The notes under the pieces: generated by a model
Databases searched by the model: none
What the model saw: only the letters and a program-made list of their open reading frames with translations
What the model was told of the DNA's origin: nothing
Shown here: piece after piece, positions 1 to 8,330 of the stretch
How the letters are laid out: each line of letters begins with the position of its first letter
How positions within the stretch are numbered: the stretch's first letter is position 1
Made by a program: the position numbers and the translations under genes
DNA from: JBCCBV01 sp039033855
GTDB taxonomy: Bacteria; Planctomycetota; Phycisphaerae; Phycisphaerales; Phycisphaeraceae
DNA length: 64,000 bases
Assembly: GCA_039033855.1 (NCBI GenBank)
Contig: JBCCBV010000016.1
Coordinates: forward strand, 1 to 64,000
Direction: 5' to 3'

Positions 1-192
1 GCGCTGCCGGCCGGCGAGGACGACGCCGTGCTGTTGGAACGCGACGCGCAGCTCGGGCCGTGGATGGGGCTGATCGACGCGGTGCGCGAGGCCGAGGGCT
101 GGGTGGCCGCCCACGTGAACCTGTCGATGGCCTGCGAAGGGCTGGCCCGCAGCGCGTTCGAGGCGCTGCGGCCGGTAGCCGCGGCGCGATAG
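1..192 (+). CDS. C-terminal fragment of an unidentified protein
   Basis: Reading frame 1 is open from the first base to a TAG at 190-192 and gives 63 residues; the start lies outside the window. The fragment is rich in Ala, Leu, Glu and Arg and looks helical, with third-position GC typical of the neighbouring genes, so I take it as the real end of a gene. I see no catalytic motif and do not recognise the family. The next gene starts 158 bases downstream, after a GC-rich inverted repeat. Confidence 0.55.
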   Translation, partial: ALPAGEDDAVLLERDAQLGPWMGLIDAVREAEGWVAAHVNLSMACEGLARSAFEALRPVAAAR

Positions 193-252
193 GACGCCGC
201 GCGATACGCCGTGGCGGTTTGCAACGACTGGGACGTCGATCATCTGCTTTAG

Positions 253-313
253 CACCGGGCTTTGCCCGGGGATGGTTTCGCGCGACGCGGAATCCCCCGG
301 CAGAGCCGGGGGC
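253..313. repeat. Dispersed GC-rich palindromic repeat, long form (copy 1)
   Basis: Two palindromic arms, CCGGGCTTTGCCCGGGG and CCCCCGGCAGAGCCGGGGG, flank a spacer of about 25 bases. The layout and arm sequences closely match the copy at 20230-20293, and the core resembles the short copies at 1279, 10120, 26972 and 30436. It lies between two tandem genes. Confidence 0.6.
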
Positions 314-336
314 GAAAGGCATCGCGACAGCCTGCG

Positions 337-342
337 TACACT
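337..342 (+). promoter_or_regulatory. -10 hexamer for a near-leaderless transcript (HAD phosphatase)
   Basis: TACACT lies 8 bases before the ATG at 351, so transcription would begin at or next to the start codon. There is no Shine-Dalgarno and no clear -35. Confidence 0.45.
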
Positions 343-350
343 CCGGCCGG

Positions 351-1256
351 ATGACGCAAGACACCCCACCGAAACCACCCAAGCTCATCGCCATCGACCT
401 CGACGGCACGCTGCTACGCCCAGGCGGCAAGATCAGCCCGGCGGTGCGCCTGGCAGTCGAGCGCGCCCTCGACGCCGGCGTGCACGTGGTCCCCGCCACC
501 GGGCGCGGCTGGCGCGAGGCCACGATTGCCCTCCATCAGCTCGACGACGTGTTCGACCGGCTCGACCTGGGCGTGTTCAACACCGGCGCCTGCGTGGCCG
601 ACGTGGGCACGGGCAACAGTGTCTGCCTGGCCGACTTTGAGCCGACGCTGGCACTCGAACTGGTCGACGCCATGCGGGCCATGCCCGAGGCGGTGCTGGT
701 CTACATGGACCGCAGCAAGACCGGCATCGACTACCTGGTGACCGGCGACGGCGACCTCACCGAAAACACCCAGCGCTGGCTCAGCCAGAACGACATGCGG
801 TTCCGCGAAAACCGATCCCCACGGGCCGAAGACCTCCGCCACGCCCTGCGCGTCGGCATGGTCGCCGTGGGCGACCGGGCGTTCCACGTCGCTGAGCGCG
901 TGCAGAACGACTTCCAGGATCGTGTATCCATCCACGCGTTCGCCGGCGTGCCGACCGCCGACGACGAGGCCAAGGTCTACATCGCCGAGATCTTCGCGGC
1001 CGGCGTCGACAAGTGGCGCGGCGTGTCGTGGGTGGCCAAACAGCTGGGGATCGAGCGCGCCGACGTGGCGGCGCTGGGCGACGAGATCAACGACATCGCC
1101 CTTTTGCGCGAGGCCGGTCTGGGCATCGCCATGGGCAACGCGGTCGATCGCTTGAAGGCAGTGGCCGACGTGGTGCTCGACCAAACCAACGAGCAAGACG
1201 GCGTGGCCCACGCGATCGACCGGCTGCTGGCCGGCGAGCCGGTGGCGGCGGGGTAA
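351..1256 (+). CDS. Cof-type HAD-IIB family phosphatase
   Basis: A 301-residue haloacid dehalogenase hydrolase of the Cof/IIB group; these cytoplasmic Mg-dependent enzymes remove phosphate from sugar phosphates and similar metabolites. Motif I is DLDGTL with Asp16 as predicted nucleophile and Asp18 as acid/base; motif II includes ATGR; motif III has the Lys in the DKWRG stretch; motif IV is GDEIND with Asp244. The alpha/beta cap sits between motifs II and III as in IIB enzymes. I chose the ATG at 351 because motif I follows directly and a TACACT hexamer precedes it. The open frame extends upstream through non-conserved sequence. The substrate cannot be read from sequence. Confidence 0.88.
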   Translation: MTQDTPPKPPKLIAIDLDGTLLRPGGKISPAVRLAVERALDAGVHVVPATGRGWREATIALHQLDDVFDRLDLGVFNTGACVADVGTGNSVCLADFEPTLALELVDAMRAMPEAVLVYMDRSKTGIDYLVTGDGDLTENTQRWLSQNDMRFRENRSPRAEDLRHALRVGMVAVGDRAFHVAERVQNDFQDRVSIHAFAGVPTADDEAKVYIAEIFAAGVDKWRGVSWVAKQLGIERADVAALGDEINDIALLREAGLGIAMGNAVDRLKAVADVVLDQTNEQDGVAHAIDRLLAGEPVAAG

Positions 1257-1278
1257 AGGTTTGGCGTGATCCACCATC

Positions 1279-1306
1279 ACCGGGCACGCAGTGCCCGGCT
1301 CGCGGT
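1279..1306. repeat. Dispersed GC-rich palindromic repeat, short form (copy 2)
   Basis: Palindrome CCGGGCACGCAGTGCCCGG followed by CTCGCGGTC. The same tail follows the copy at 30436, and a shortened form (CTCGCG) follows the copy at 10120. It lies in the 84-base gap between the HAD phosphatase and dut. Confidence 0.6.
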
Positions 1307-1328
1307 CCATGCGTGACGAGCCCGCCGT

Positions 1329-1334
1329 TACATT
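1329..1334 (+). promoter_or_regulatory. -10 hexamer for a leaderless transcript (dut)
   Basis: TACATT, then 6 bases, then the GTG start at 1341. There is no Shine-Dalgarno. This arrangement supports the GTG as the true start. Confidence 0.5.
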
Positions 1335-1340
1335 GCCGGC

Positions 1341-1814
1341 GTGAGTGCCGACCCCCCCATCCGCGTCGCCATCCAGCGCTTGCCGCACAACGTCGGGCCC
1401 GGCGCCGCGCCGCTGCCCCGCTACCAGACCGAGCACGCCGCGGGCATGGACCTGTGCGCCTGTTTGCCGGACGGGCCGGTCACAATCGGGCCGGGCGACC
1501 GGGCGATGGTGCCGCTGGGCTTCGCCATGGCGCTGCCGGTGGGCTACGAGGCGCAGGTCCGGCCGAGGTCGGGGCTGGCGGTCAAGCACGGCATCTCGAT
1601 GCCCAACACGCCCGGCACCGTCGACGCCGACTACCGCGGCGAGTGCATGGTCCCGCTGATCAACCTCGGGCAAGACCCCTTCACCGTCGAACACGGCATG
1701 CGGGTGGCGCAGATGGTCGTCAAGCCTGTGCCCCCGGTAGTGCTGGAGGAGGTGGACGCGTTGCCGCCGTCTGAACGCGGGTCGGGCGGGTTCGGCAGCA
1801 CCGGGACGGGTTAA
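1341..1814 (+). CDS. dut: dUTP diphosphatase (dUTPase)
   Basis: Hydrolyses dUTP to dUMP and pyrophosphate, keeping uracil out of DNA and supplying dUMP for thymidylate synthesis. The 157-residue length is normal for the homotrimeric enzyme. All five family motifs are visible in order: AGMDLCA, RPRSGLA, the Asp-containing NTPGTVDADYRGE, RVAQMVV, and the glycine-rich C-terminal RGSGGFGSTG that closes over the active site. Start is GTG, directly after a leaderless-type TACATT hexamer. The N-terminus is about 15 residues longer than in the E. coli enzyme. Confidence 0.95.
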   Translation: MSADPPIRVAIQRLPHNVGPGAAPLPRYQTEHAAGMDLCACLPDGPVTIGPGDRAMVPLGFAMALPVGYEAQVRPRSGLAVKHGISMPNTPGTVDADYRGECMVPLINLGQDPFTVEHGMRVAQMVVKPVPPVVLEEVDALPPSERGSGGFGSTGTG

Positions 1815-2054
1815 TACCGCCCCCGGAAGGGGATATAGCCGCCAGAATCGGGTTCACCACGGGTCGCGTTTATTCGGACCTCCGCCCGCAACGAGTTTCC
1901 CGCCAACACCACGTCTCACGCAGGCTTCGGACGCCACGGCCGGTGGGTTTGTCGCGGTCTCGGACACCTCGCCGATAGGTCTCAACAGCGCGCCGGGCCC
2001 TTCGGGGCGCGGTGGCGATCGGTTTGTCCCTCCTGGCCCCGCCCCGAGCCCGCT

Positions 2055-5000
2055 ATGCCCTCACGAAGTCACACCGGCAAGAAGACCGCTGACACCCCCG
2101 ACCCTGCGGGCGACCCCCCCGCCTCGGCGGCGCTCGCCTGGTGCGCCGGCGCCGCGGCCACGCTGCTGATCGGCGCGGCGCTTTTGTCGTTCGACCCGCT
2201 CGACCCGCCGAACCCCGCGGTCGGCGTGCACAACGCCCCGGTGGCCAACTGGGTCGGCACCATCGGCGCCCACGTGGCTTTCGAGGCCAAGCTCATGCTC
2301 GGCCCGGGCGTGTGGGTCGTGCTGGCCGCCGCGGTCTGGGCGCTGATTTGGACCGCCGGGCGCAAGCCCATCGGCCAGGTCGAGCTGCGGGCCATCGGCG
2401 TGGTGATGATCGCGCTGTCGCTCGCCACGGCGTACGGCGTGTGGGTGCGACGCTTCGGCGACGCGTCGGCAGCCGACCCCTGGGGGCCCGGCGGGCTGTT
2501 CGGCGGATGGGCGTCGGGCCAACTCGGGCCGCGCTTCGGCGTGCTGGGCGCGGGGATCATCGTCGCCGGCCTGGCCTACTGCGGCGCCGTGCTGACCGCC
2601 GACCGGATCGCGCTCGCGGCGCCCCGGGTGATGATCGAAGGCACGCTCCGGCTGCTGGACATCGGCAAAACCACCGCGCCCAAGCTCAAGCTGCGCACCC
2701 ATGCCGGCACCGCGTGGGAGCGTCTGCGTACGGCCCGGGTGCGCACGTGGGAAGGCGCCGAGAATGACTTGGAAGACGCCCCCGCCGCCGCGGAGGAAAC
2801 GCCCGCGCAGGCCCGCCGCCGCCGCCGGGCCGAAGCCCGCGCCGCGGAACAGGCCAAGCCCGCACGCGGCGGTCGTAAGGCCTCGCGCAAGGCCAAGCTC
2901 GCAGAAGAGGATTGGGCCGAAGACGCCGAGGCCGAGCTGCCCGAAGCCGAAACCCTCGCCGACGACGAGGACTGGGAGTACGTCTACGAAGACGAAGACG
3001 AGGTCGACGCCGAAGACGACGCCGAGGCGTCGGGCGACGAATACGAATACGAGGAAGAAGAAGCCGACGAAGACGCCGACGCCCCCGCGGCGTATGTCGA
3101 GGCGAAAAAGGACGCCAAGTTTGACCCGGACGAGCTGCGTCGGAAGATGTCGCAGATGCCGGTGAACTTCGCACAGGCGCAGGCCCAGGCCGACCTGCCG
3201 GAGCTTGCGCAGGACGAGCCGGACCTGTCGGGGTACCGGTTCCCGCCGATGGATTTGCTCGAAGAGCCCGAGGGCGGGTTCAGCGCCGAGATCGAGCAGC
3301 TGGTGCGCGACCAGGCGGTGCTGCTGGAGTCGGCGATGCAGCAGTACCGGATCGACGGCGAGGTCGTGGGCATCGACTCCGGCCCGGTGATCACGCTGTT
3401 CGAGGTCCGCCTGGCCCCGGGCACGAAGGTCAGCAAGCTGGCGTCGGTCTCGAGCGACCTGGCGCGTTCTCTTAAAGCACAGAACATCCGCATCGTGCCC
3501 AACATGGCCGGCAAGGACACGGTCGGGGTCGAGGTGCCGAACCTCAAGAAGGAGCGCGTGCGGATGCGCGAGCTCATGGCCGCTTCGCGCGAGAAGACCC
3601 AGCACATGATGCTGCCGATGTTCCTGGGCAAAGACGCGTCGGGCCAGCCGCTCGTGCAGGACCTGAACCAGATGCCGCACATGCTGATCGCCGGCACGAC
3701 CGGCTCGGGCAAGAGCGTGTGCATGAATGCCATCATCCTGAGCTTCCTGTACACCCGACGGCCCGACGAGCTGAAGCTGGTGCTGGTCGACCCCAAGATG
3801 GTCGAGATGTCGCTGTTCAAGCACGTGCCCCACCTGATGTGCCCGGTGGTCACCGAGATGAGCAAGGCCGCGGCGATTCTGGAGTGGGCCGTCACCAAGA
3901 TGGACGAGCGTTACGAGCTGCTGGCCGAGGTGGGTGTGCGCGACATCGCCGGCTACAACGCGCTGGGGTGGGACGAGGTGCGCGAGCGCATGGACCCGCA
4001 GTCCGAGGGCGAGGCCGCGCGCATCCCGAAAAAGATGCCCTATATGGTCTTCGTGATCGACGAGCTGGCCGACCTGATGATGACCAACAAAGAGGTCGAG
4101 GGCTGCATCGTCCGCATCGCCCAGAAGGCCCGGGCCGTGGGCATCCACCTGATTTTGGCGACGCAGCGCCCGTCGGCCAACGTGGTGACCGGGCTGATCA
4201 AGTCGAACATGCCCTGCCGGATCTGCATGAAGGTGGCCAGCGGGATGGACTCGCGCATCGTGCTCGACGCCAAGGGCGGCGAGCTGCTCATGGGCCACGG
4301 CGACATGCTGTTCGTCGGCCCGCGCAGCAGCGAGCTGATCCGCGGCCAGGGCACGCTGGTGGACGAGGGCGAAATCCGCAAGGCCGTACGGTTCCTGAAG
4401 GAAGTCACCGGCCCGTCGTTCGAGCGCGACCTGGTGCAGATCAAGAGCGCCGACGCCGACCAGCTCGCCGGGCGCGACCCGATGTTCGACCGCGCGGTGG
4501 AGATCGTCATCGAAACCGGGCGCGGCAGCGTGTCGCTTTTGCAACGCCGGTTGACGGTGGGGTACGGCCGGGCGTCGCGCATGATCGAGATGATGGAGTC
4601 TTCCGGCATCCTGGGCGGTCACAAAACGGCCCAGGCGCGCGAGGTGCTGATCTCCGAAGAAGAGTGGGAGGCCATGAAAGCCCAGGCCGAGGCCGACGCC
4701 GCCGGGGGCTACGCCGCCGACGCCGAGGCCGACCCGGGCCCCGCCACCGGTGCGCAAGCGGAACACGCCGCCTCGGACGAATCGGACGACAACGCGTGGG
4801 AAGACGCCGAAACCGAAGAGGTTGACGCCGAGGAAGCAGCGCTCGAAGACGGCGAAGACGCCGAACTGGTCGACGAAACCGATGTTGACGAGGAAGAAGC
4901 GGAATCCGACGACGAAGCCGAGGCGTCCGACGACGACGAGTGGGAGTACGTCTACGAGGAAGTCGAAGACGAATCCGAGGAGGACGAAGACACCCTGGCC

Positions 5001-5198
5001 GAGGACGGGGCCGACGCCGTGGCGGAAGACGCATCGGACGCCGACTCGGCGGACGACGCCGAGGCTGCCGGAGGCGTTGAGGGAGCAGAGGCCGAAGACG
5101 ACGACGAGCACGCCCCCGCCCCGCCGCGTTCGCCCGGGGCGTCGATCCGCAGCGCCATGCCCAAGGGTCGGCACGGCCGGCGCGGCGCCGCGGCCTGA
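2055..5198 (+). CDS. ftsK: DNA translocase FtsK/SpoIIIE family with acidic linker and acidic C-terminal tail
   Basis: A 1047-residue membrane-anchored ATPase that pumps chromosomal DNA at the division septum. Four hydrophobic segments lie in residues about 20-190. A Lys/Arg and then Asp/Glu-rich linker (about 235-360) leads to the motor: Walker A AGTTGSGKS near 548 and Walker B VFVIDELADL near 665. The DNA-reading gamma winged helix is at about 800-870 (GRGSVSLLQRRLTVGYGRAS). Unusually, the protein does not end at gamma but continues for about 175 residues of Asp/Glu/Ala-rich tail finishing in a basic patch. WEYVYE occurs in both acidic regions, at 307 and 963. Start is the ATG at 2055; the 240-base gap upstream holds no other gene I can see. 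Confidence 0.93.
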   Translation: MPSRSHTGKKTADTPDPAGDPPASAALAWCAGAAATLLIGAALLSFDPLDPPNPAVGVHNAPVANWVGTIGAHVAFEAKLMLGPGVWVVLAAAVWALIWTAGRKPIGQVELRAIGVVMIALSLATAYGVWVRRFGDASAADPWGPGGLFGGWASGQLGPRFGVLGAGIIVAGLAYCGAVLTADRIALAAPRVMIEGTLRLLDIGKTTAPKLKLRTHAGTAWERLRTARVRTWEGAENDLEDAPAAAEETPAQARRRRRAEARAAEQAKPARGGRKASRKAKLAEEDWAEDAEAELPEAETLADDEDWEYVYEDEDEVDAEDDAEASGDEYEYEEEEADEDADAPAAYVEAKKDAKFDPDELRRKMSQMPVNFAQAQAQADLPELAQDEPDLSGYRFPPMDLLEEPEGGFSAEIEQLVRDQAVLLESAMQQYRIDGEVVGIDSGPVITLFEVRLAPGTKVSKLASVSSDLARSLKAQNIRIVPNMAGKDTVGVEVPNLKKERVRMRELMAASREKTQHMMLPMFLGKDASGQPLVQDLNQMPHMLIAGTTGSGKSVCMNAIILSFLYTRRPDELKLVLVDPKMVEMSLFKHVPHLMCPVVTEMSKAAAILEWAVTKMDERYELLAEVGVRDIAGYNALGWDEVRERMDPQSEGEAARIPKKMPYMVFVIDELADLMMTNKEVEGCIVRIAQKARAVGIHLILATQRPSANVVTGLIKSNMPCRICMKVASGMDSRIVLDAKGGELLMGHGDMLFVGPRSSELIRGQGTLVDEGEIRKAVRFLKEVTGPSFERDLVQIKSADADQLAGRDPMFDRAVEIVIETGRGSVSLLQRRLTVGYGRASRMIEMMESSGILGGHKTAQAREVLISEEEWEAMKAQAEADAAGGYAADAEADPGPATGAQAEHAASDESDDNAWEDAETEEVDAEEAALEDGEDAELVDETDVDEEEAESDDEAEASDDDEWEYVYEEVEDESEEDEDTLAEDGADAVAEDASDADSADDAEAAGGVEGAEAEDDDEHAPAPPRSPGASIRSAMPKGRHGRRGAAA

Positions 5199-5322
5199 TT
5201 GATCGATGTCCTCGCCGAAAAGCGCGCGGATCCCGCCACCCTGCCGGGGCCCGGAGCGCTAGCATGGTGTAACCGCGTTGTTGCGGCCTTGTCGCCCGTC
5301 CGTTCGCGCGGTACAAGCGTGT

Positions 5323-7140
5323 ATGCCCGAACCGAGTCGCCTTCTTCAAGACGCCGGGCACACCTCACAAGAGAGTGAGTTTTTCAACCCCCTGCCGCCG
5401 GGCTACACGCCGGGCCGGCACAAGTTCGTCGTGGTCATGGGGACCGTGATGTCGGGGCTGGGCAAGGGCATCTTCGCCAGCTCGCTGGCCAAGCTGCTGA
5501 AAGACAAACGGCTGCGGGTGGCCCCCCTCAAGATGGAGGGCTACCTGAACATCGACTCGGGCACGCTCAACCCGTACCGGCACGGCGAGGTGTTCGTCCT
5601 CGACGACGGCATGGAATGCGACATGGACCTGGGCACCTACGAGCGCATGCTCGACCAGGACCTGTCGCGCGAAAATTACACGACCTCCGGCCAGATCTAC
5701 CGCAAGGTGCTCGATAAAGAGCGCAACGGCGGGTACCAGGGCCGCGACGTGCAGATGATCCCCCACGTCACGGGCGAGGTGAAGTACCTGCTCCGCGACA
5801 TGGCCGTGCGACGCCGGGCCGACGTGGTGTTTGTCGAGGTCGGCGGCACGGTGGGCGACCACGAAAACGCCTTCTACATCGAGGCGCTCCGGCAACTGGC
5901 CTTCGAAGAAGGCAAGGGCTCGGTGTGCTTCGTGGCCCTGACCTACATCATCGAGCCCCCGGCGCTGGGCGAGCAGAAGTCCAAGGCCGCCCAGCTCGGG
6001 CTGAAGAAGCTGCTCGAAGCGGGCATCCAGCCGCACATCGTGGCCTGCCGGGCCAAGAACCCGGTCGAGGCGCCGGCCAAGCAGAAGATCGCCATGTTCT
6101 CCAACGTGCCGTTGGATTGCGTGTTTTCGATGCACGACCGCTCGAGCATCTACACCATCCCCACGGCCCTGCGCAACGAGGGCATCGACACCGAGGTGCT
6201 CTCGGCGCTCGAACTGCACACCCGGATCGACCAACGGCACGAGGACGAGCAGCGCGAAAAGTGGCGCGGCTTCGTCGCCCGGCTGCAGGCGCCCAAACGC
6301 CACGCCTGCCGGGTGGGCATCACCGGCAAGTACGCCTCGCTCCGGGACGCCTACGCCTCGATCGATAAAGCCCTCGAACACGTGGGCGCCGCCCTGTCGG
6401 CCAAGGTCGAAACCGACTGGATCGACACCACCGACCTGGAGCCCGACGGCTGCGCCGACGCCATCGAGCACTTCGACGCGGTCATCGTGCCCGGGGGGTT
6501 CGGCACCCGGGGCGTCGAGAGCAAGATCGCCTGCGTGCAATACTGCCGAGAGGCCGGCGTGCCGTTTTTGGGCATCTGCCTGGGCTTTCAGATGGCGGTG
6601 GTCGAGTTCGCCCGCAACGTGCTCGGCCTGAAAGACGCGGGGTCGACCGAGTTCGCCCCGGATTCTCAGAACGCCGTGATCTCGCTGCTGCCCGGGCAGG
6701 AGTCGATCCGGGCGTTTGGCGGGTCGATGCGGCTCGGCGGGCAAGACGTGGAAATCGCCCCGGGCACGCTGGCTTCGCGGCTGTTCGGCTTCGCCGAGCG
6801 CGGGGGCACGGTCCGCCAACGGTTCCGCCATCGGTACGAGGTTGAACCCCGGTTCATCGAGCCGCTGACCGACGCCGGGCTGGTGTTCTGCGGCAAGCAC
6901 CCCGACCAGCCCATCATGCAGGCGCTCGAGCTGCCGCAAGACCCCGCCAAACCGAACGCACACCCCTACTTCGTCGGCGGGCAGTTCCACCCCGAACTGC
7001 TTTCGCGCCCATTGGGCCCGCACCCGATGTTCATGGGGCTGGTGGCCGCGGCGCTGCGGCGGCGCACCGGCGAAGGCTTCGACGAGCAGGTCTTGCCCGA
7101 GCCCTACCGCTTGCGGCAGCCGCAACCCGCGCCGGCGTAA
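5323..7140 (+). CDS. pyrG: CTP synthase (glutamine-hydrolysing), divergent N-domain
   Basis: Makes CTP from UTP, ATP and glutamine. It has 605 residues against about 535-550 for typical bacterial enzymes, with about 30 extra at the N-terminus. The synthetase domain shows the P-loop GTVMSGLGKG and EVGGTVGDHEN. The glutaminase domain has the triad Cys419 (GICLGF), His556 and Glu558 (FHPEL), plus VPGGFGTRG. The usual UTP-site block with DPY-N-DPGTMSP is replaced by MEGYLNIDSGTLNPYRHGE, so this is a divergent branch. I chose the ATG at 5323. A TAGCAT at 5260-5265 could be its -10, giving a leader of about 50 bases. An intrinsic terminator lies 145 bases after the stop. Confidence 0.93.
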   Translation: MPEPSRLLQDAGHTSQESEFFNPLPPGYTPGRHKFVVVMGTVMSGLGKGIFASSLAKLLKDKRLRVAPLKMEGYLNIDSGTLNPYRHGEVFVLDDGMECDMDLGTYERMLDQDLSRENYTTSGQIYRKVLDKERNGGYQGRDVQMIPHVTGEVKYLLRDMAVRRRADVVFVEVGGTVGDHENAFYIEALRQLAFEEGKGSVCFVALTYIIEPPALGEQKSKAAQLGLKKLLEAGIQPHIVACRAKNPVEAPAKQKIAMFSNVPLDCVFSMHDRSSIYTIPTALRNEGIDTEVLSALELHTRIDQRHEDEQREKWRGFVARLQAPKRHACRVGITGKYASLRDAYASIDKALEHVGAALSAKVETDWIDTTDLEPDGCADAIEHFDAVIVPGGFGTRGVESKIACVQYCREAGVPFLGICLGFQMAVVEFARNVLGLKDAGSTEFAPDSQNAVISLLPGQESIRAFGGSMRLGGQDVEIAPGTLASRLFGFAERGGTVRQRFRHRYEVEPRFIEPLTDAGLVFCGKHPDQPIMQALELPQDPAKPNAHPYFVGGQFHPELLSRPLGPHPMFMGLVAAALRRRTGEGFDEQVLPEPYRLRQPQPAPA

Positions 7141-7284
7141 GCGATCCGCCTTGCATTCAGCGTCGCCCGGAGCCGCGTTGACCGGTGGCTGACCCCGCAC
7201 GTCTACGGGTTGTCCGCCGGTTCCGACGTCCACGCGGCGAATCCGCAACCCAAACAGGCCTGACCGCCGATAAGTCTCCCTGCC

Positions 7285-7308
7285 CCGCGCAGCTTGGCGC
7301 GGTTTTTT
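7285..7308 (+). terminator. Rho-independent terminator 19 bases before the next start codon
   Basis: A perfect 6-bp stem CCGCGC/GCGCGG with a 6-base loop is followed by six T. It can end pyrG transcripts. However, only 19 bases separate it from the ATG at 7328 and they hold no promoter-like hexamer, so the downstream gene must be transcribed through it or start within it. Confidence 0.7.
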
Positions 7309-7327
7309 CGCCAATGGGAGACCCGCG

Positions 7328-8287
7328 ATGCACGCCTGCCAGACCCGACACGCCCGATCGACCGCCCTCCTCGCCGCCACGCTGGCGTTGCCCGCTGCCC
7401 TTGTCTCGATGAACGCCGGTCAGGCCTCGGCCGACGACCTGCTGCTCGACACCGGCGAGATCCTGCGCGGCGAGATCATCGAACAGACCGCCGACACCGT
7501 CGTGCTCGACCACCCGCTGCTGGGCGTGCAAACGATCGAACGGGCCAAGGTCCTGCACATCACCGCCTCGGAAGACGCGCCCGAGGAGCTGCCCAAGCCG
7601 GCGCCCGAGCGTCGTCCGCTGCTGCCGTGGTTCCTGCCGCAGTTCGATCGCCAGGTCGAGGTCGGCCTGTCCGGCAGCGAGGGCAACAGCCAGTCGTTCA
7701 ACCTCAACGCCGCCGCGTCGGCCAAGTTCGAAGACGACGTCACCCGATGGGACCTGGCCGCCCACTACTTCCGATCCAAGAGCGACGGCGAAATCGAAAA
7801 CAACGAGGGCGGCTTCGACGCCATCCGCGACTTCCTGTTTCCCGAAGAACGGCACTTTTACTTCGGCAAGTTCTTCTACGACTACGACCAGCTCGAATCG
7901 TTCGAACACCGCGTCGGGCTCCAGGCCGGTGTCGGTTACGACTTCTACAAGCTCGAAGACTTCAAGCTCAACGGGCGCGTCGGCGGCGGCCCGCAGTACG
8001 AGTTCGGCGACGTGAACGAACTCACCGTCGAGGCCCTGATCGGCGTGGCGCTGACCTGGATCCCCAAAGAAGGCCACACCATCGAGTTCTCCAACGACTT
8101 TTTCCCGTCGATCACGCGCGGCGGTGAGTACCGCAACATCACTGCGGCGTCGTACGCGATTGAGCTCGACGCGGCCCGGGGCGTGAGCTTCAAGGTCGGC
8201 GCCGAGAACGAGTACGAATCCGACCCAGGCCCGGGCGACGAGCGCAACGACGTCACTTACTTCGCCCGGCTGGTCGTCGCTTACTAA
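7328..8287 (+). CDS. DUF481 family exported (outer-membrane) protein
   Basis: A 319-residue exported protein. Residues 1-36 form a signal peptide (basic start, Ala/Leu core, ASA-like cleavage near 36). Residues about 38-80 resemble a small domain found in planctomycete exported proteins (LLDTGEILRGEI). From about 100 onward the alternating pattern of aromatic and charged residues matches DUF481, whose members (for example YdiY of E. coli) are predicted outer-membrane beta barrels. GGGAG at 7317-7321 can serve as ribosome site for the ATG at 7328. A Rho-independent terminator sits just upstream, so read-through may control expression. The gene converges with gdhA. Confidence 0.75.
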   Translation: MHACQTRHARSTALLAATLALPAALVSMNAGQASADDLLLDTGEILRGEIIEQTADTVVLDHPLLGVQTIERAKVLHITASEDAPEELPKPAPERRPLLPWFLPQFDRQVEVGLSGSEGNSQSFNLNAAASAKFEDDVTRWDLAAHYFRSKSDGEIENNEGGFDAIRDFLFPEERHFYFGKFFYDYDQLESFEHRVGLQAGVGYDFYKLEDFKLNGRVGGGPQYEFGDVNELTVEALIGVALTWIPKEGHTIEFSNDFFPSITRGGEYRNITAASYAIELDAARGVSFKVGAENEYESDPGPGDERNDVTYFARLVVAY

Positions 8288-8330
8288 ACGGCCGGGCCAG
8301 GCAAGCGATCGACGCAAGCCTCTGCACCCA

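Noticed and set aside
2061..5174. Long open frame antisense to ftsK (about 1037 codons)
   Set aside because: It mirrors the acidic GC-rich ftsK codons; the peptide is His/Arg/Val low-complexity with no family motif. Typical antisense artefact of high GC.
5365..7380. Long open frame antisense to pyrG (about 671 codons)
   Set aside because: Same artefact; pyrG on the plus strand has full catalytic motifs.
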